Shown: in pieces, positions 47,617 through 60,800 of the stretch
How the letters are laid out: each line of letters opens with the position of its first letter
How positions within the stretch are numbered: the stretch's first letter is position 1
Assembly (NCBI RefSeq): GCF_041381155.1
Contig: NC_091139.1
Coordinates: 11,455,905 to 11,519,904 of the forward strand
Length of the DNA: 64,000 nt
Direction: 5' to 3'
Origin: Argopecten irradians
Taxonomy: Eukaryota; Mollusca; Bivalvia; Pectinida; Pectinidae
Translations under genes and position numbers: made by a program
Notes under the pieces: generated by a model
Told to the model about the DNA's origin: nothing
Seen by the model: the letters and a program-made list of their open reading frames with translations, nothing else
The model's database searches: none

Positions 47617-47935
47617 CATCCTCGATACTCCAGGGGTTTCTATAACTGACGTTATATCCACCCTGGACTATCTCATAGTAAAACTGAAGACAGCTGAAGA
47701 GAAAAAATCTGAACCAATCACAGGCCTGCAAAGACTTCATTTGAAGACTACTGAGAAAGTGACGCTCAACTTCAAAGCTACAATCAATCACAATTAACCG
47801 TTATATACGGTTCTTTTGGTGTACATTTAAGGACTAAAATACCTTATCCGTTCTGTTGCCTCCAGTTTCACTATGAGATATAGTCCAAGGGTGGATAGAA
47901 CGTCAGTAATAGTAACCCCTGGAGTATCGAGGATG
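47617..47935. mobile_element. MITE family A copy 5 (best preserved)
   Basis: Left end CATCCTCGATACTCCAGGGG, right end ACCCCTGGAGTATCGAGGATG minus its last base, an almost perfect inverted pair. The inverted arms run about 70 bases, through ccctggactatctcatag. The interior has ccaatcacaggcctgcaaag and caatcacaattaaccg. It is 319 bases long and non-coding. Confidence 0.9.
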
Positions 47936-48309
47936 TTGATAAGTTGACTTTTGGCCTTTGTATAATTGAGTTACACGTGTCTAACAATTAAAAACGTTAT
48001 CACTTGAATAGTCTTTACCGTCGCCGAAATACACTTCAAAATCGATATATGTAAGTTTATATCTTAAAGAAAAACCTTTAGGTGAAATGCACCATGTTTA
48101 TAGCTTTACATGTATTTGCAAGCGATGGTAGACGTGTTTCATAATATATGTATGTTAATCCATTTTTAGTGTCAAGGTTAATTTTTTTTTACGTTTCATC
48201 GTGTGATGCAGCTGAGATTATGTTCTAATGATTAAGTATACAAAGATGTTCTGTCGAGTTGTCTCAAATAACCAGCTGTCAATCAAACCGCACATGACTT
48301 TACATTTTG

Positions 48310-48910
48310 TATTTTTTTACAAACATCTTGTTGATTACTTTGACATCTAATTTTATTTAAAGAAACCTAAACAAATATGGAGTAAAGATCGCATGCAAAA
48401 ATTTTATTTAAAGAAACCTAGACAAATATGGAGTAAATATCGCTTGAAAGCTCACTCTCTCCATATTGAATCAGGCCGTCATAACGCCGTTCCCACAGGC
48501 AATAGATCTAGACTTTGTATTGTTTGTGACAAAAAAGATGTAGAAGATGAAATGCATTTTGTATTACTATGTACTGCTTATTTTGAATTACATAAAAAGT
48601 TTATAAAAGCATATTACCAATTATGTTACTAATTATGTTATTCTCATCATTAATTATGGTATTATAATCTAAAACTGTAAAGAGCTTAAATTTGCTGGGG
48701 AAATATTTTATCCAGGCAACAGAAAAAAGGAAAATTCTCATTAAACTGCAGCATAGCATACTCATATATTAGTAAATTTGTTTAATTTGTTTTGAAGTAT
48801 ATCGGAATTATCCTCCGCCATCTTGAAACATAACAATGATCACTGTATTATGTATTTGTGATATGCTAAACTTATATGCTGGATTGTATATGATAAATTA
48901 AAAAAATACA
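48310..48910 (+). mobile_element. LINE 3-prime fragment, present only in copy A
   Basis: The plus-strand frame 48393-48632 reads RLKAHSLHIESGRHNAVP, then CIVCDKKDVEDEMHFVLLC, which resembles the zinc-finger-like tail that follows reverse transcriptase in many LINE proteins (CX2C, H, C). A 51-bp tandem duplication at 48351-48453 (ttttatttaaagaaacct step) lies at its 5-prime side. Copy B lacks the block at the matching site near 57310. It is a truncated remnant with no reverse transcriptase core. Confidence 0.7.
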
Positions 48911-49126
48911 GTATATGTTACGATATTAAATAGGAACACATGCATGGATACATACTGCCTGGTGTTCGGACAGTAGATGTATTAAGAGAAAAATAAGACA
49001 ACTTGTTCTGATAAGTTTAATACCAAGTTATAAATAATCACAGATATATTGCTAACAACATGACGTAACTTTCAGTCAATAAATAGTGAAATGACTAATG
49101 GTTTTATGAACCATAATTTTTTCTTT

Positions 49127-52100
49127 TTAAGATTTAGCCGCTTCCCATGGTCCAATCTTCCTATCAGACACATAATTTCCTTTTGGACTTGTTGTGTTTG
49201 GAGGCAGCAAGGCGAGGTAAAGAGGCGTGTCAGCACCTTGAATATGGAAAACAATAAAATGTGATTATAATTGTATTGATTTACTTTATATTTCAACAGA
49301 TTAGTTTAATTTTTATTATGAACAATCGGCAAACATGTTACATAAGGTGCCGCTACTCGAAATGGTACACTTTTAATATATATATGAAGCAGAATGTTTA
49401 GTTTCTACACTGACATTAATTTTCCTGAACAAAAATTAAGGTGCTTAATAGTTAAAAGTAACATTGACATTTATCATATGTCATTTTCTTTCATGTTGCT
49501 TATTATCACAATTAAAGCATGAAAATAATAAAATTGTGAAAACAAATCCGGGAAACGACATCGTGCAACAACCCTAAAAACACCATATATTTTAAAACAA
49601 GGAAAACAATTACTGAATTATATATTTTTGCAGATATGTGACTTAAATAAACTAAAAAATGTTTGCAATTTCCTTCAATGGATTCAAACTTTATTAAAAT
49701 CAAATTTAGGAGGTGTAACACAAGGTTGCGCCAAATTTAGGAGGTGTAACACAAGGTTGCGCCAGGGATGCGTCTATATATAAATATATGCTCTGCTGAC
49801 AAGTAAACAAATCATGAAATAAAACTAAAGGCATCTGTTAGTTGAATGTTAACAGAAAACATTTCATTCAAGTACAAATTAGACATTTTTAACATTTATC
49901 CTCATTAAAGTGTACCGAATAAGATATTGTCACTTAAGATTACATAATAGAATGGTAAGTAAGTATTTCAGTAAGTAATCGAAGTAAGTAATATATAGTA
50001 GGTAAGTAAGTAAGGAAGGAAGGAAGGACACGAACGAACGAACGAACTAAGGAGGAAAACAAAAGGAAGAAAAGAACAAAATGTGTATGCGCATATGTAG
50101 CTGCAATATTGTAGCTCAAAAGACTTTTTTGACAGAAAATGGTGTCGTCTTTCCGGCCGAAAGGTATAGTAGGCCGGGTACGTATATTCGTTCTAGCGCA
50201 TATGGTGAAAACCTAAGTCGATTAAGTGTTTGTTTGTTTGTTTGATTAAATTAATGTCCTATTACCTTGGTCGATGGTTTTAGGGCCCTTATGGGAGGAC
50301 ATGTCGGTATCCACATACCCAGGACAACACTGGAAGGTAAAAAACATATTATCATCATTATTCATGATTTAACTTTTGTTCTAGCATTCATGTTAGATGT
50401 TGAAAATATTATCATGATTTTTTTTTAATTTCATATACACATCATATAAATATCACCGTAATATCCTGAAAAACGACTTTTTGGGTTAAATATTTTTACT
50501 CGTGAATGTTCCCTACTGCGTACCAAACGTCTATTCCATATTTTTATCTGTAGCTACCGAGCGTTATTCTACAACGCGCTCGCTGTAGCCATGTATATTT
50601 TTTGTATGTTTGTTCCCATTGAAAATTATTAATAGTTTCCTCGCCAACCCTCTTATTGCGATGTCTTACAGTCGAGATGAAATATTCCTTCCCAAATGTA
50701 AGATTCTAATCACTTCAGTATGTTAAGATTGTTCAGCGTAATACCATGTAGCCTCAGTGTCCATAATACAGCACGCAAATGAAATTTTTGCTTTACATTA
50801 TTAGTAATTTTACATATTTTTAATTGTTATTCCTAACGCCATTTTGCATTCGATCGTAACGAGATTTTATGTACTGAATAAGAACTACTTTAGCATAAAA
50901 ATGAATTATCTTAAATATGCCTTATTGCGAAATCTATCTATTTGGATAGTATTTTCATGACGTCATTTTAATATAGACAAAGAAGGAAATGGCGACGCTT
51001 TCAAACGTTATTTGGATAAAATCGCTCACAATTCGGACTTACTGCAACGGAAGAACATTGCTAGTTAACTAGCTTTTGTGTTGTCAACTTTGAAGTTTTT
51101 ACGTTTGCAATTGATTTCTGGAAAGAAGTGTTTTTAAAATGCAATATAATTAAGAATATATTGTTAAAATAACTTGCAAACTTTATTATGGCCATTGATT
51201 ATAGCTCATTGTTCATATCATTACCGGACCTAGCGTCTTACCGCGTTCACTACTATATCCTTTCTCGTATCTTTTAACAGATCTCGTTGTTGGATCAAAG
51301 TCATGACCGTGACGCCAATCTTGGAGGCGCCATAGGCACTCTCAGGCCATCCTAGGTCGGCATGCTTTCCCTTCTTAGCTGCACTGGAAACCCAGATAAA
51401 ACAATACAATCAACTATTTTCGTCAGTATTGCAACCTGAACAAGATTGGCGATTATCTTTAGATATGATTTGATCTAATTTGAAGCATAATTTTCACCAT
51501 ACGATTCAGCTTGAAGTGTACATTCTTAGATTTGCCCTGTGTGTAAAGACTACTTGACCACAACGTCCATTTTTGTCCATTGTGTGGTCTTTAAAGACAG
51601 ATTTCATTGAATTAGTTAATTTTAATTGCTAATTTGTACAGAGCTAATTACGGATGCCAACTGATACATAATGTACAAAGTCCTTCATTAATGTTTTCTT
51701 TCATTGTAATTGGTTAATTTGTATCACTATTTTTGTACATAGCTAATTACACATGCTATAATTAGTAATGCGGATGGCAACTGATACGTACTCTACAAAG
51801 TCCTTCATCAAAGTCTTTAAGTCTTCCATACTAAGACGTGGGATATCTACCAATCTCTTCTGTAGGTCCAATGTACATTTCTTAAGAGCATACTGGGACG
51901 CCATACTGGATACATTGACCACCCTGAAAAACAGAGAATTTAAAATTACGACGAGAAAAATAAATGAGGTTTGGTGTTCAACTTTAACACAATAGAGCGG
52001 ATCTTTTTACTCTATATTGTTGGAACTCGTTGCGTTATTGTTCGATTGTGTCTGATTCCATCTGCTTGGCACATTTAAGTGAAGATACACTTCTAAGACA

Positions 52101-55100
52101 AATCTATGTAGAACGAGGCCCTATGGGCCTTAATGGTCATCTGATTACTATAAATACAACATATGTAGTGCACGTGCGCAGTACAACTCACCTTTTCTTT
52201 GTCAAACAATTAAAGTTCCATTATATTTTCACAAAACTTTGCTAAGAGGTACATGTTCGTTAAGATGCCTTATGAAACGTCTTTCATTCGGAATCTTTCT
52301 AATGAGGATAATTAGTTTAATAATCAATTATACATGGTAGCCCTTCATCACAACATTTAAACATGTTCTTTAAATTATTATCCTCGCTTTGATAAAAGTA
52401 AAACAATGGTGTCTCAAAGTTTAGTCTGAAATTGTTTTGCCGCCATCACATCCTTTTATGAAAAATAAAACAAATTTGTTGTAATTTTTCATTCCTTTGC
52501 AGTATTTTATCATCACCATTACACAATGTAGTATCCAGGTGAGCGAGACCTGCCCTCAGTGACTCTTATTTAAATCTAAATCTACATGTTAACTTAAATT
52601 ATCAGCTTTATGTAAAGATAATTTGTAAAACCGAACAAAAAATGTCAAATTCAAAGCAAAGATTCCAGATCTACCTTGCGTTTGGCCTCAATAGAGGAAA
52701 CAATGCTTCACATACAGCAACCGTGCCATTAAAGTTGGTTTGGACGGTCACTTCCGCTTGCTCTGAGAAAGGTGCAGTGGAGGCTTGCTGAAACGAACGC
52801 GAACTAATAAAATATTACGAATACAGTAATTATATAATATCGTGAAGAAAACAAAGTAATATCAAATTGCGTTATCATTTGTACGTTAAAGCAACTAATA
52901 CTTTAGATTTCACTGTTGAAAACAAAGCTAGGTGTTATGATTTTGATTTGATAGGGAGGAGGAGATCGTGTCCAATTTTATACAAGCTTTACACATTTTG
53001 TCAGGCCAAATATAGTTACAATCCATGCAGAATTCAATGACTAGAAGCGATAAAAATGATTTACCACTATTTCATCCCAATGGACCCCGTCTCTCCTTCC
53101 CCAGGGTCAAAAACATGGCCCTGCGGACCAGGTGAGCTAAAACGTCATTGTTCTTTTATGCGAAGAACCACAAAAATATTGTATGTTTATGTCTTATGCT
53201 TGATATTGAGCATATGCACAATAAGCTTGTATTTTCCCCTTTTGATTCATTTTTATTTCGACTCATTTTATAGTTAATTGATATTTTCATGGATTTCAAG
53301 AAATCCACATAAGTTTCTATCTTCATTCTTAACACAACATTATAGATTTTACAAAAAAAAAAAAAAAAAAAAAAAATTTCGTCTCTGCTTATTACAAAGT
53401 TTGCTCCTTTGCCAATAGGTAGCCAATGTGACGTCCTGGTTTTGTGAGTGAATCTCACGTCGTTTTTTCTCTGCAAAGTATGACGTTACGCTCACAAACA
53501 CGTGACGTCAAAATCAATACCTACTCACAAGGGCAGATAACTCTGCAATATGCAAAGACGAAATGAACAGTTACTGTAAATTTTACCTTGTATGCAATAC
53601 CAGCGTTATTCACGAGGACATCCAGGCCACCATAAGTCTCCTGAAGGAATGTTTTCAGCTTATTTATCGTGTCCGTCTTAGTTATATCAAGTTCGTGGAA
53701 CTTGGCGTTGCAGCCTTCCTTCTTAAGATCCTCTACGGCTTTAAGACCGAGTTCTTTATTTCTGGCTGTTAAAAAACTCAATCTAATTGTTTTTTATTCG
53801 AGATAAAGAAACGTACAAGAATCAATTTGATAGTGAAAACGTAAAATGGTATAAAACAATGATTAATGAAGATTTCAGAAGTCATTTAAATAAACACGAT
53901 ATTTCTATCGCACTATCTTAATTAAATTTGTCACAATTAGTTAGTATGTCTCTGGATATACATAAATATTCATATATGAAATGACCTAGGTAAGTAGTTA
54001 AGAAAATAAGTTAATGCTTATCTCGATGGAAGACAGACGACAGACCAGGAGAGCTGGAATTCGTGTATCAACTGCTTATACAAACAAATTTAAAGCTTCC
54101 ATCTCTACTTTCTTGGTCGTGCACCAAAAGAAACATAGTATTGTAAGATACTAACCATTTATTCTCTATATCACATCTTCTAATATTAAATATAATTGAA
54201 TAAATATATATATGAGAACAAAATCACGTGAGCAAATACGCGGTCTTACCTGTCAGGTAAACATCCCCTTGAAACTGTTTACACAGCCCGCGGACTATAG
54301 CATATCCGATACCTTTGTTGGAGCCCGTCACCTGTACACAATATAGAACTACATACATATATACCTACTTGCATGTCGTGTTTATACATTTAGCGTCATT
54401 TTCAATAGTGACAAAAGAATTCCATTACTTATTAGCATGTGAAACCTTAAGAACTTGAATATTGATCAATATTTTTAGCTTCGACCGAATGTTAAAGTTT
54501 GATTTGCTTATGAACTCTACTTACATAACACTGAAAATTGGGTACATTGTTAAAGATAATTAGCAATGTTATTTGTTCTCCTTAACTCATGTTGTTCATA
54601 TAAACAAATGCTGTAAACCTTTATCGAATACTGATGATTGTATATAACATTAATTGTAAATATGTTTTCTCTATGCATATATTATGATAAAAAGAAATAA
54701 AATGAATTTGAATTTAAATTAGTTAATGCCTAGTCACATGTACACAATATAGTGTGTATATCGTGTTAAAGTCAGTATCAGGATACTAAGTAACTAAATG
54801 TTAACTACTAAACGTAATATTAGTTAATATTTTGCATTGTTAAAATGGCATAATTTAGCTTACTGACATAATTATTCACTCCGAAACCGCACCTTCCGCA
54901 CAAAAGAATAATATTAATCATGATATTTATTGTATATAAAGTATACACACTGGTAAATGTTTTGGCTCGGGCTCTCGTATCAAAGCAGGGCGCTCGTTTT
55001 TTAAACTTCCGGATGTAACAAAAATTGCACAAAAACGACAGGAACTATATAGAGGTACGTAAAAGAACATTTAATGTCCCATATCGAAAGATGTATACTT

Positions 55101-55627
55101 TTCATGAATTCGAAATTGCTCTTACTGAGTGTCGGAGGTATCAAGGCATATCTGTGTCAATAAATATTGAGTAGACGTCCAAACAAAGAAATATACTCGA
55201 AAAACAATCGCATGAAACTGCTATAGAACTGAAAAATCGTCGATTGTTTGCTTTTAAGAAGCGCTATTTAAAGAATGTTCTAAATTCCTGTCGTGTTTAC
55301 AATCATTAACACATATCAACGCCAGTAAATGTTTAACATATATGTACATATACATGTACAACGCGAATAATTTTTGCACGTATAATAAGGTGTCAAGCTC
55401 ATGATCAGTCGTTCTCGTCTTTGGCCGAAGTACATTGTATATGCGACTTCGGTTGTGACGTTAGAGCAACATATCTCGACAAATGCATTCACATACTCGT
55501 GCACGTATAAATTGTAAATCATTTGCAGATACAATAGTTTAGTTAATGATATTGAGCAGACGACTACAATATATATATTCATGTCGACACCTACCACAGC
55601 GACTCGCGTATTCCCACTAGTACTCAT
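49127..55627 (-). CDS. CBR1-like carbonyl reductase (short-chain dehydrogenase), copy A, 8 exons
   Basis: Minus-strand exons 55595-55627, 54250-54331, 53587-53765, 52675-52787, 51792-51923, 51242-51383, 50266-50329 and 49127-49236 total 855 bases in a continuous frame, 284 residues; human CBR1 has 277. The NADPH-binding TGSNKGIG is at 13-20, NNAG at 91-94, the structural Asn in TNF at 116, the catalytic Ser in NVSS at 141-142, and YGASK with Tyr197 and Lys201. ACCPGYVDTDM and LALLPP are typical of the family. The long insert between Ser and Tyr matches monomeric CBR1-type enzymes, which reduce aldehydes, quinones and other carbonyls in the cytosol using NADPH. No break is seen. The substrate is unknown. 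Confidence 0.95.
49713..49770. repeat. Two-copy tandem duplication in copy A intron 7
   Basis: caaatttaggaggtgtaaca followed by caaggttgcgcc is repeated in direct succession. The matching site of copy B (about 59185) has a single diverged version. Confidence 0.7.
49960..50055. repeat. Tetranucleotide microsatellite, copy A
   Basis: Runs of aagt, ggaa and cgaa units in succession. The paralogous site at 59440-59540 holds a similar but differently arranged run, so it predates the duplication. Confidence 0.75.
52955..53540. repeat. Intronic repeat unit, copy A (also at 63011 and 63541)
   Basis: About 530 bases with ggccaaata, ccccgtctctccttccccag, ccctgcggaccaggtgagct, gcttgtattttccccttttg and a CRE-like acgtgacgtcaaaatcaa. 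One unit is here against two in copy B. A run of about 25 A is inside (53353-53378). It includes an exon-like cassette on the plus strand, but no protein. Confidence 0.75.
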
Positions 55628-57107
55628 GTTGAAGGTCCGTTGTAGAATGCCCGCGGGGATACCCGGTGTAGTGGTTGTGATACTATTTATAGATATCACC
55701 GAGCACTAAAGAGGACGTGTTACAGTTTCTCACCCGTTATTGTTTCTCACCCCAAGCAGACATCAGAAACATGAAGGTTCATGTATGGAAAACTTAAACC
55801 GTTTATCCTGAATACACTGTATATTATTAGGCTTTAGTTTAAAAAAAATTGCCTAATATTAGCAAAAAATCATAATAAAATCAAATAAAACAACTAATAT
55901 TGGCAGGTTTAGCGAACTAGGTAAATCTAGGTATATTTTGCATGCCAATGAGTTACTACACAAAAGAAACTTGAATTGAAATTGTTAGTATGCATCGGAT
56001 CCAGATAAATAAGTATGTTCAGAGTACACAAAAATTATGATGTACATGTATTAGCTAAAACTTTGGTTTTAGCACAGGTGTTTGGCTCTATAGATATTTT
56101 CTATATATACAATGTACATATTTATACGATACGGTACGATATGTATGTAAAAAGTATAGCTACGTTTGAAAAGTAACATTGAATACTCATTGACTTGCAT
56201 TGTTGTATACTGTACTCATCTGGGTATCTAAAAATGTGTGTACAAAAGTATATAAAATCATAACGATTGATTGTAAATAGACTTGAAGATGATTGTTTTA
56301 GTCAAATAAAATAACCCTCTGCTATAGAAAGACGCAATCAAATTAATCGTTGGTTCAATGTTTATCACACACACACAAAATCCTCTCGATCATGTTCTAA
56401 TATTTATGCACATCTTGAGATATGCATACATTAATGTACTTTCGTGTTTAACTTAATGGCATGTTTACAAGTTGTTTTTTCTTCAAATTAACATGCACAA
56501 AATAATGTTCTTTTTTAATCAACTTTATTCATATAAAAATACCAACAATAAGGTAGTAACACAGTCATTGTATGGAATACAGCAAGGAAGTCACTACAAA
56601 AATATTAAATAGGTTCACAGCTGTAACTTTCCTGACACTTAAGTTATATTAGTTAAAAAATATAGCAACCATTATTGTTCGATTAAGGTATGCAAAACTT
56701 CATAATATGCATAACTTGCATCAAGGAGTTGTTAGTTATCCTAATAAATGTACATAATTTCGTCGGTGTTTACAATGTTTGATATTTAACCACATTAATG
56801 TTATTTCTTTCTTCAGTCTGAAGAATACATACTTACTGGTGGTTCAGATGTTAAAGCAAAAGGGCCTTAGCTTGTGAAAAAAGACGGAAAGCTCGGATAT
56901 CAATTTTAATGAATATTTATTCATTTTCAAACATTTTATGAAAAATAATTCTGTGTTTTTGAATTTGTTATTTTTTGGGGAAAAAGTAAAGAAATGACGA
57001 ATACATACTTGCTTATGGCCAAGATGTTAAAACATAAAGGGTCTTATATTTAAAATATGACAGAAGGCCCGGATAACAATTTTAATGACTATCAATTTTA
57101 ATGAATG
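55628..57107. other. Promoter of copy A and intergenic sequence
   Basis: The stretch just upstream of the copy A start (55628-55760) is its promoter and 5-prime UTR. The rest is AT-rich. Near 56825-56935 and 57000-57110 a diverged tandem pair is seen (acatacttac, gatgttaaa, ggcccggata-like, tcaattttaatgaat). No gene was recognised. Confidence 0.45.
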
Positions 57108-57429
57108 TTTAGCAAACTATGGTAGAAATATTTCATAATATCTTTATTTTAATCCATTTTAACTTAGTGTCGAAGTTAAATTTTTCTTACATTTCATCAT
57201 GTGATGCAAATGGATAATGTTCAATTCTTTAAGTATACAATGATGTTCTGTCGAGTTGTATCAAATAACCAGTTGGCAATCAAACCGCTTATGACTTTAC
57301 ATTCTGTATTGTATATGTTTAATAAAAACACATGCGTGGATACATACTGACTAGCGATCGGACAATTGATGTATCAAGAGAAAAAAGAAGACAACTTGTT
57401 CTGTTAAGTTTATTATCGAGTTATATTTC

Positions 57430-57740
57430 AATTTTGATTGTTACCAGCATTTTCATTGGCTTAAAAATGTACTTTATCAGCCCAGGTGAGCTAAAAATGG
57501 CGTCGCCATTTGTGACGTTGCTTCTGATTGACTGAATTTTTATTAGTTTAACGTCCTATTAACAGCCAAGGTCATTTAAGGACGTACCAGGTTTGTTGTA
57601 CACAAACCAAGTTTGTTGAACACAAAAATTTGAGTGTACTCTAAATAAACCGCGAAGCGGTTTATGATGAGAGTACACTCAAATTTTTGTGTTATATCTC
57701 CATAACATAAAATATCTATTCAAGTTAATTCTTAAATAAA
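57430..57740. mobile_element. Hairpin-bearing non-autonomous element, copy 2, inserted in copy B
   Basis: Copy A reads gttataaataatcacag straight through at about 49030, whereas copy B has about 310 extra bases. The insert shares its left part with 42889-43250 and ends in a hairpin (acacaaaaatttgagtgtac paired with gtacactcaaatttttgtgt around ataaaccgcgaagcggttta). It is non-coding. Confidence 0.8.
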
Positions 57741-57830
57741 TAATTACAGATATATTGCTAACAACATGACAACTGCCAGTCAATATATAGTGAAATGACT
57801 AATGGTTTTATGAACCATGAATCTTTCTTT

Positions 57831-60800
57831 TTAAGATTTAGCCGCTTCCCATGGTCCAATCTTCCTATCAGACACATAATTTCCTTTTGGACTTGTTGTG
57901 TTTGGAGGCAGCAAGGCGAGGTAAAGAGGCGTGTCAGCACCTTGAATATGGAAAACAATAAAATTTGAATATAATTGAATTGATTTACTTTATATTTCAA
58001 CAGATTAGTTTAATTTTATTATGAACAAGGACATAGTCATTCAGATCCCCCGCCAATGGAGATATCAAAGCTGAAGTAAGTTTGATTGTGGAGACTTATG
58101 TGTATGAAAAAAACCAGGAAAAAGTGCAAAAAATGAAAACCTAAAAATAGCGAAAGGTACTACTAGACCATAAAATGAATGTGTCTATGAAGTGGAAATA
58201 TCTCTGCTGGTTTTAGAGTTATGCTCCGGAAACGAACCTGGTACAAAAATATGATATTTTCAGCAAAGTTTCCATGGTTACGGAAAGAATGCAAAAAATG
58301 AAAACCTAAAAATAGCAAAAGGCACTACTAGACCATAAGACCAATGTGTGTATGACGTTTCGAGGAAATATCTCTACTGGTTTTAGAGTTATGCTCCGGA
58401 AGCGATTCTTACACAAAAATCTACAATTTTTAGCAAAGTTTCCATAGTTACAGAAAAAAGTACAAAAAGTGAAAACCATAAAATAGCAAAAGGCACTACT
58501 AGACCATAAGACCAATGTTTCTATGAAGTTTCGTGGAAATATCTCTTCTGGTTTTAAAGTTATGCTCCGAAAACGAACCTGGTACAAAAATATGATATTT
58601 TCAGCAAAGTTTCCATGGTTACGGAAAGAATGCAAAAAATGAAAACCTAAAAATAGCAAAAGGCACTACTAGACCATAAGACCAATGTGTGTATGACGTT
58701 TCGTGGAAATATCTCTACTGGTTTTAGAGTTATGCTCCGGAAACCATTCGTACGGACGGACGGACGGAACCCATTTGTATATCCCCCGCCAACTTCGTTG
58801 GGCGGGGGATAACAATTGACAAACATGTTACATAACGTGACGCGACTCAAAATGGAACACTTTTAATTTATATGAAGCAGAAAGTTTAGTTTACACAGGC
58901 ATTAATTGTCCTGAACATAATTAAGGTGCTTAATAGTAAGTTTGACATTTATCATATGTCAATTTCTTTCATGTTGCTTATTATCACAATTTAAATATAA
59001 AAATAATGAAATTGTGAAAACAAATCCGGGAAACGACGTCGTGCGAGAACACCATTTATTTTAAAACAAGGAAAACAATTGCTGAATGATATATTTTTGA
59101 CAGATATGTGACTTAAATAAACTAATAAAAGGTTTCCTTAAATGAACATCTTTTATCATGTCTAGACACTTTTTAATCAAATCAAATTTAGGAAGTGTGT
59201 CATTTTTTATACTCAAATCTATTGAAACACAAGACTGTACCAGGGATGCGTCTATTTATAAATATATCTGACAAGTAAACAAATCATGAAATTAAAACCA
59301 AAGTCATCTGTTAATTTAATGTTAAAAGAAAATTTTGGAGTCAAGCACACGTTAGAAAATTTTAACATTTATCCTCAAAGAGTGTACTGATTTGGGTAGC
59401 GTCACGATATATACTAATGGTAATTAAGTATTTCAATAAGTAACCGAAGCAAGCAAGCAAGTAGGCAAGTAAGGAAGGAAGGGGGGAAGGAAGAAAGGAT
59501 ACGAACGAACGAAGAAAGGAAACAAACAAGAAAGAAAGAAACGAGGAAAGATGATGATGGATACCTTAGTCGATTGAGTGTTGTTTGTTTGATTACATTA
59601 ACATCCTATTACCTTGGTCGATGGTTTTATGGCCTTTATGGGAAGTCATGTCGGTATCCACATACCCAGGACAACACTGGAAGGTAAAACATATTTTTAT
59701 TCATGATTTTGCATTCAATCTCCTACCAATTTTTTTTCATATTCAACTGAAGACAAAATGCTCATTTGTTGTCAGACTCTCATACATATTCCAAGGGGAT
59801 GGGTCATTGTGCATAAGCACGGGGACCTTTTGGCCTAATATCTAATGGTGTGTATGTATGTTAGTCTGTCAATAAATGAGCATGATTCTTATCCCTATGC
59901 AAAACTACAATCATTAGGGGTATGAAATCCAAATACACTGTAACTAAACTTGTTCTGAAACATTTTCTATTAAAAATGAAATTGGAGTTATCCCCCTTTC
60001 ATTTGTAATTATTAATATTATTATAACTATACTGTAACTAATTCAAATTATTTGTATATATAAATATATGTATTAATGAATTGCAGAATGAATTCATGTT
60101 TATACTTTAAAACATGATCTGGAGATGACTTAAATAGGCGTAGCCTGATGTCCGATCCTATTGATGTACATAATATCAATAAATATTGTTCAAATTGAAA
60201 ATTATTCACGATTTATAATTTTATTCTAGTATTCATGTTAGATGTAAGTAATATTATAAAAACATTTTGTTTAATTCCATATACACATCATATAAATATT
60301 ACCTTAATATCCTGAAAAACTACTTTTATTGGGTTAAATATTATTACTCGTGAATGTTCTCCAACTGCGTACCAAACGTCTATTCTATATTTATATCTGC
60401 AGCTACCGAGCGTTATTCTACAACGCGTTCGCTGTAGCCCACTATTTTGTTTGTTTGTTTGTTTGTTTGTTCCCATTGAAAAATACAATTACTGCTCTAG
60501 CCAGCGTCTATAACACTATCTTGTTCAACACTACATATGTAATTCCTATTATCCATCATAATAATACACTGCATCTACTGTTTCCAGAATATTCTCCATT
60601 ATCCTTTTATAATGAGGATCCTTTTTTCATTTGGCAAATATCATGCATTATTCAAACTTTGAATGATTTTTCTGCATAGGCACTCCACTATTATAGAAAA
60701 AAAACGTTCATCACAATATCATTATTTTGCTGTCATCTTATGAATCGAAAATAACATCATAAGTCAAGTGGACAGTGGTATTTCAACCCTTTTATAACAT

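Larger units (their letters stand above)
48117..53560. repeat. Segmental duplication, copy A unit
   Basis: From about 48117 (tttcataatat, ttctgtcgagttgt, actttacatt) through the reductase exons and introns to about 53560, this segment aligns with 57108 onwards. Introns and flanks match as well as exons, so the duplication is fairly recent. The homologous region in copy B is longer because of extra insertions. Confidence 0.85.

Noticed and set aside
55316-55699. A 127-codon minus-strand frame spanning the start of copy A
   Set aside because: It reads through the true exon 1 and its donor site in the wrong context; the spliced CBR1-like model explains the region.
58306-58850. Minus-strand frames of 117 and 67 codons with repeated peptides
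   Set aside because: They translate the 171-bp tandem units of the inserted element; repetition alone explains them.
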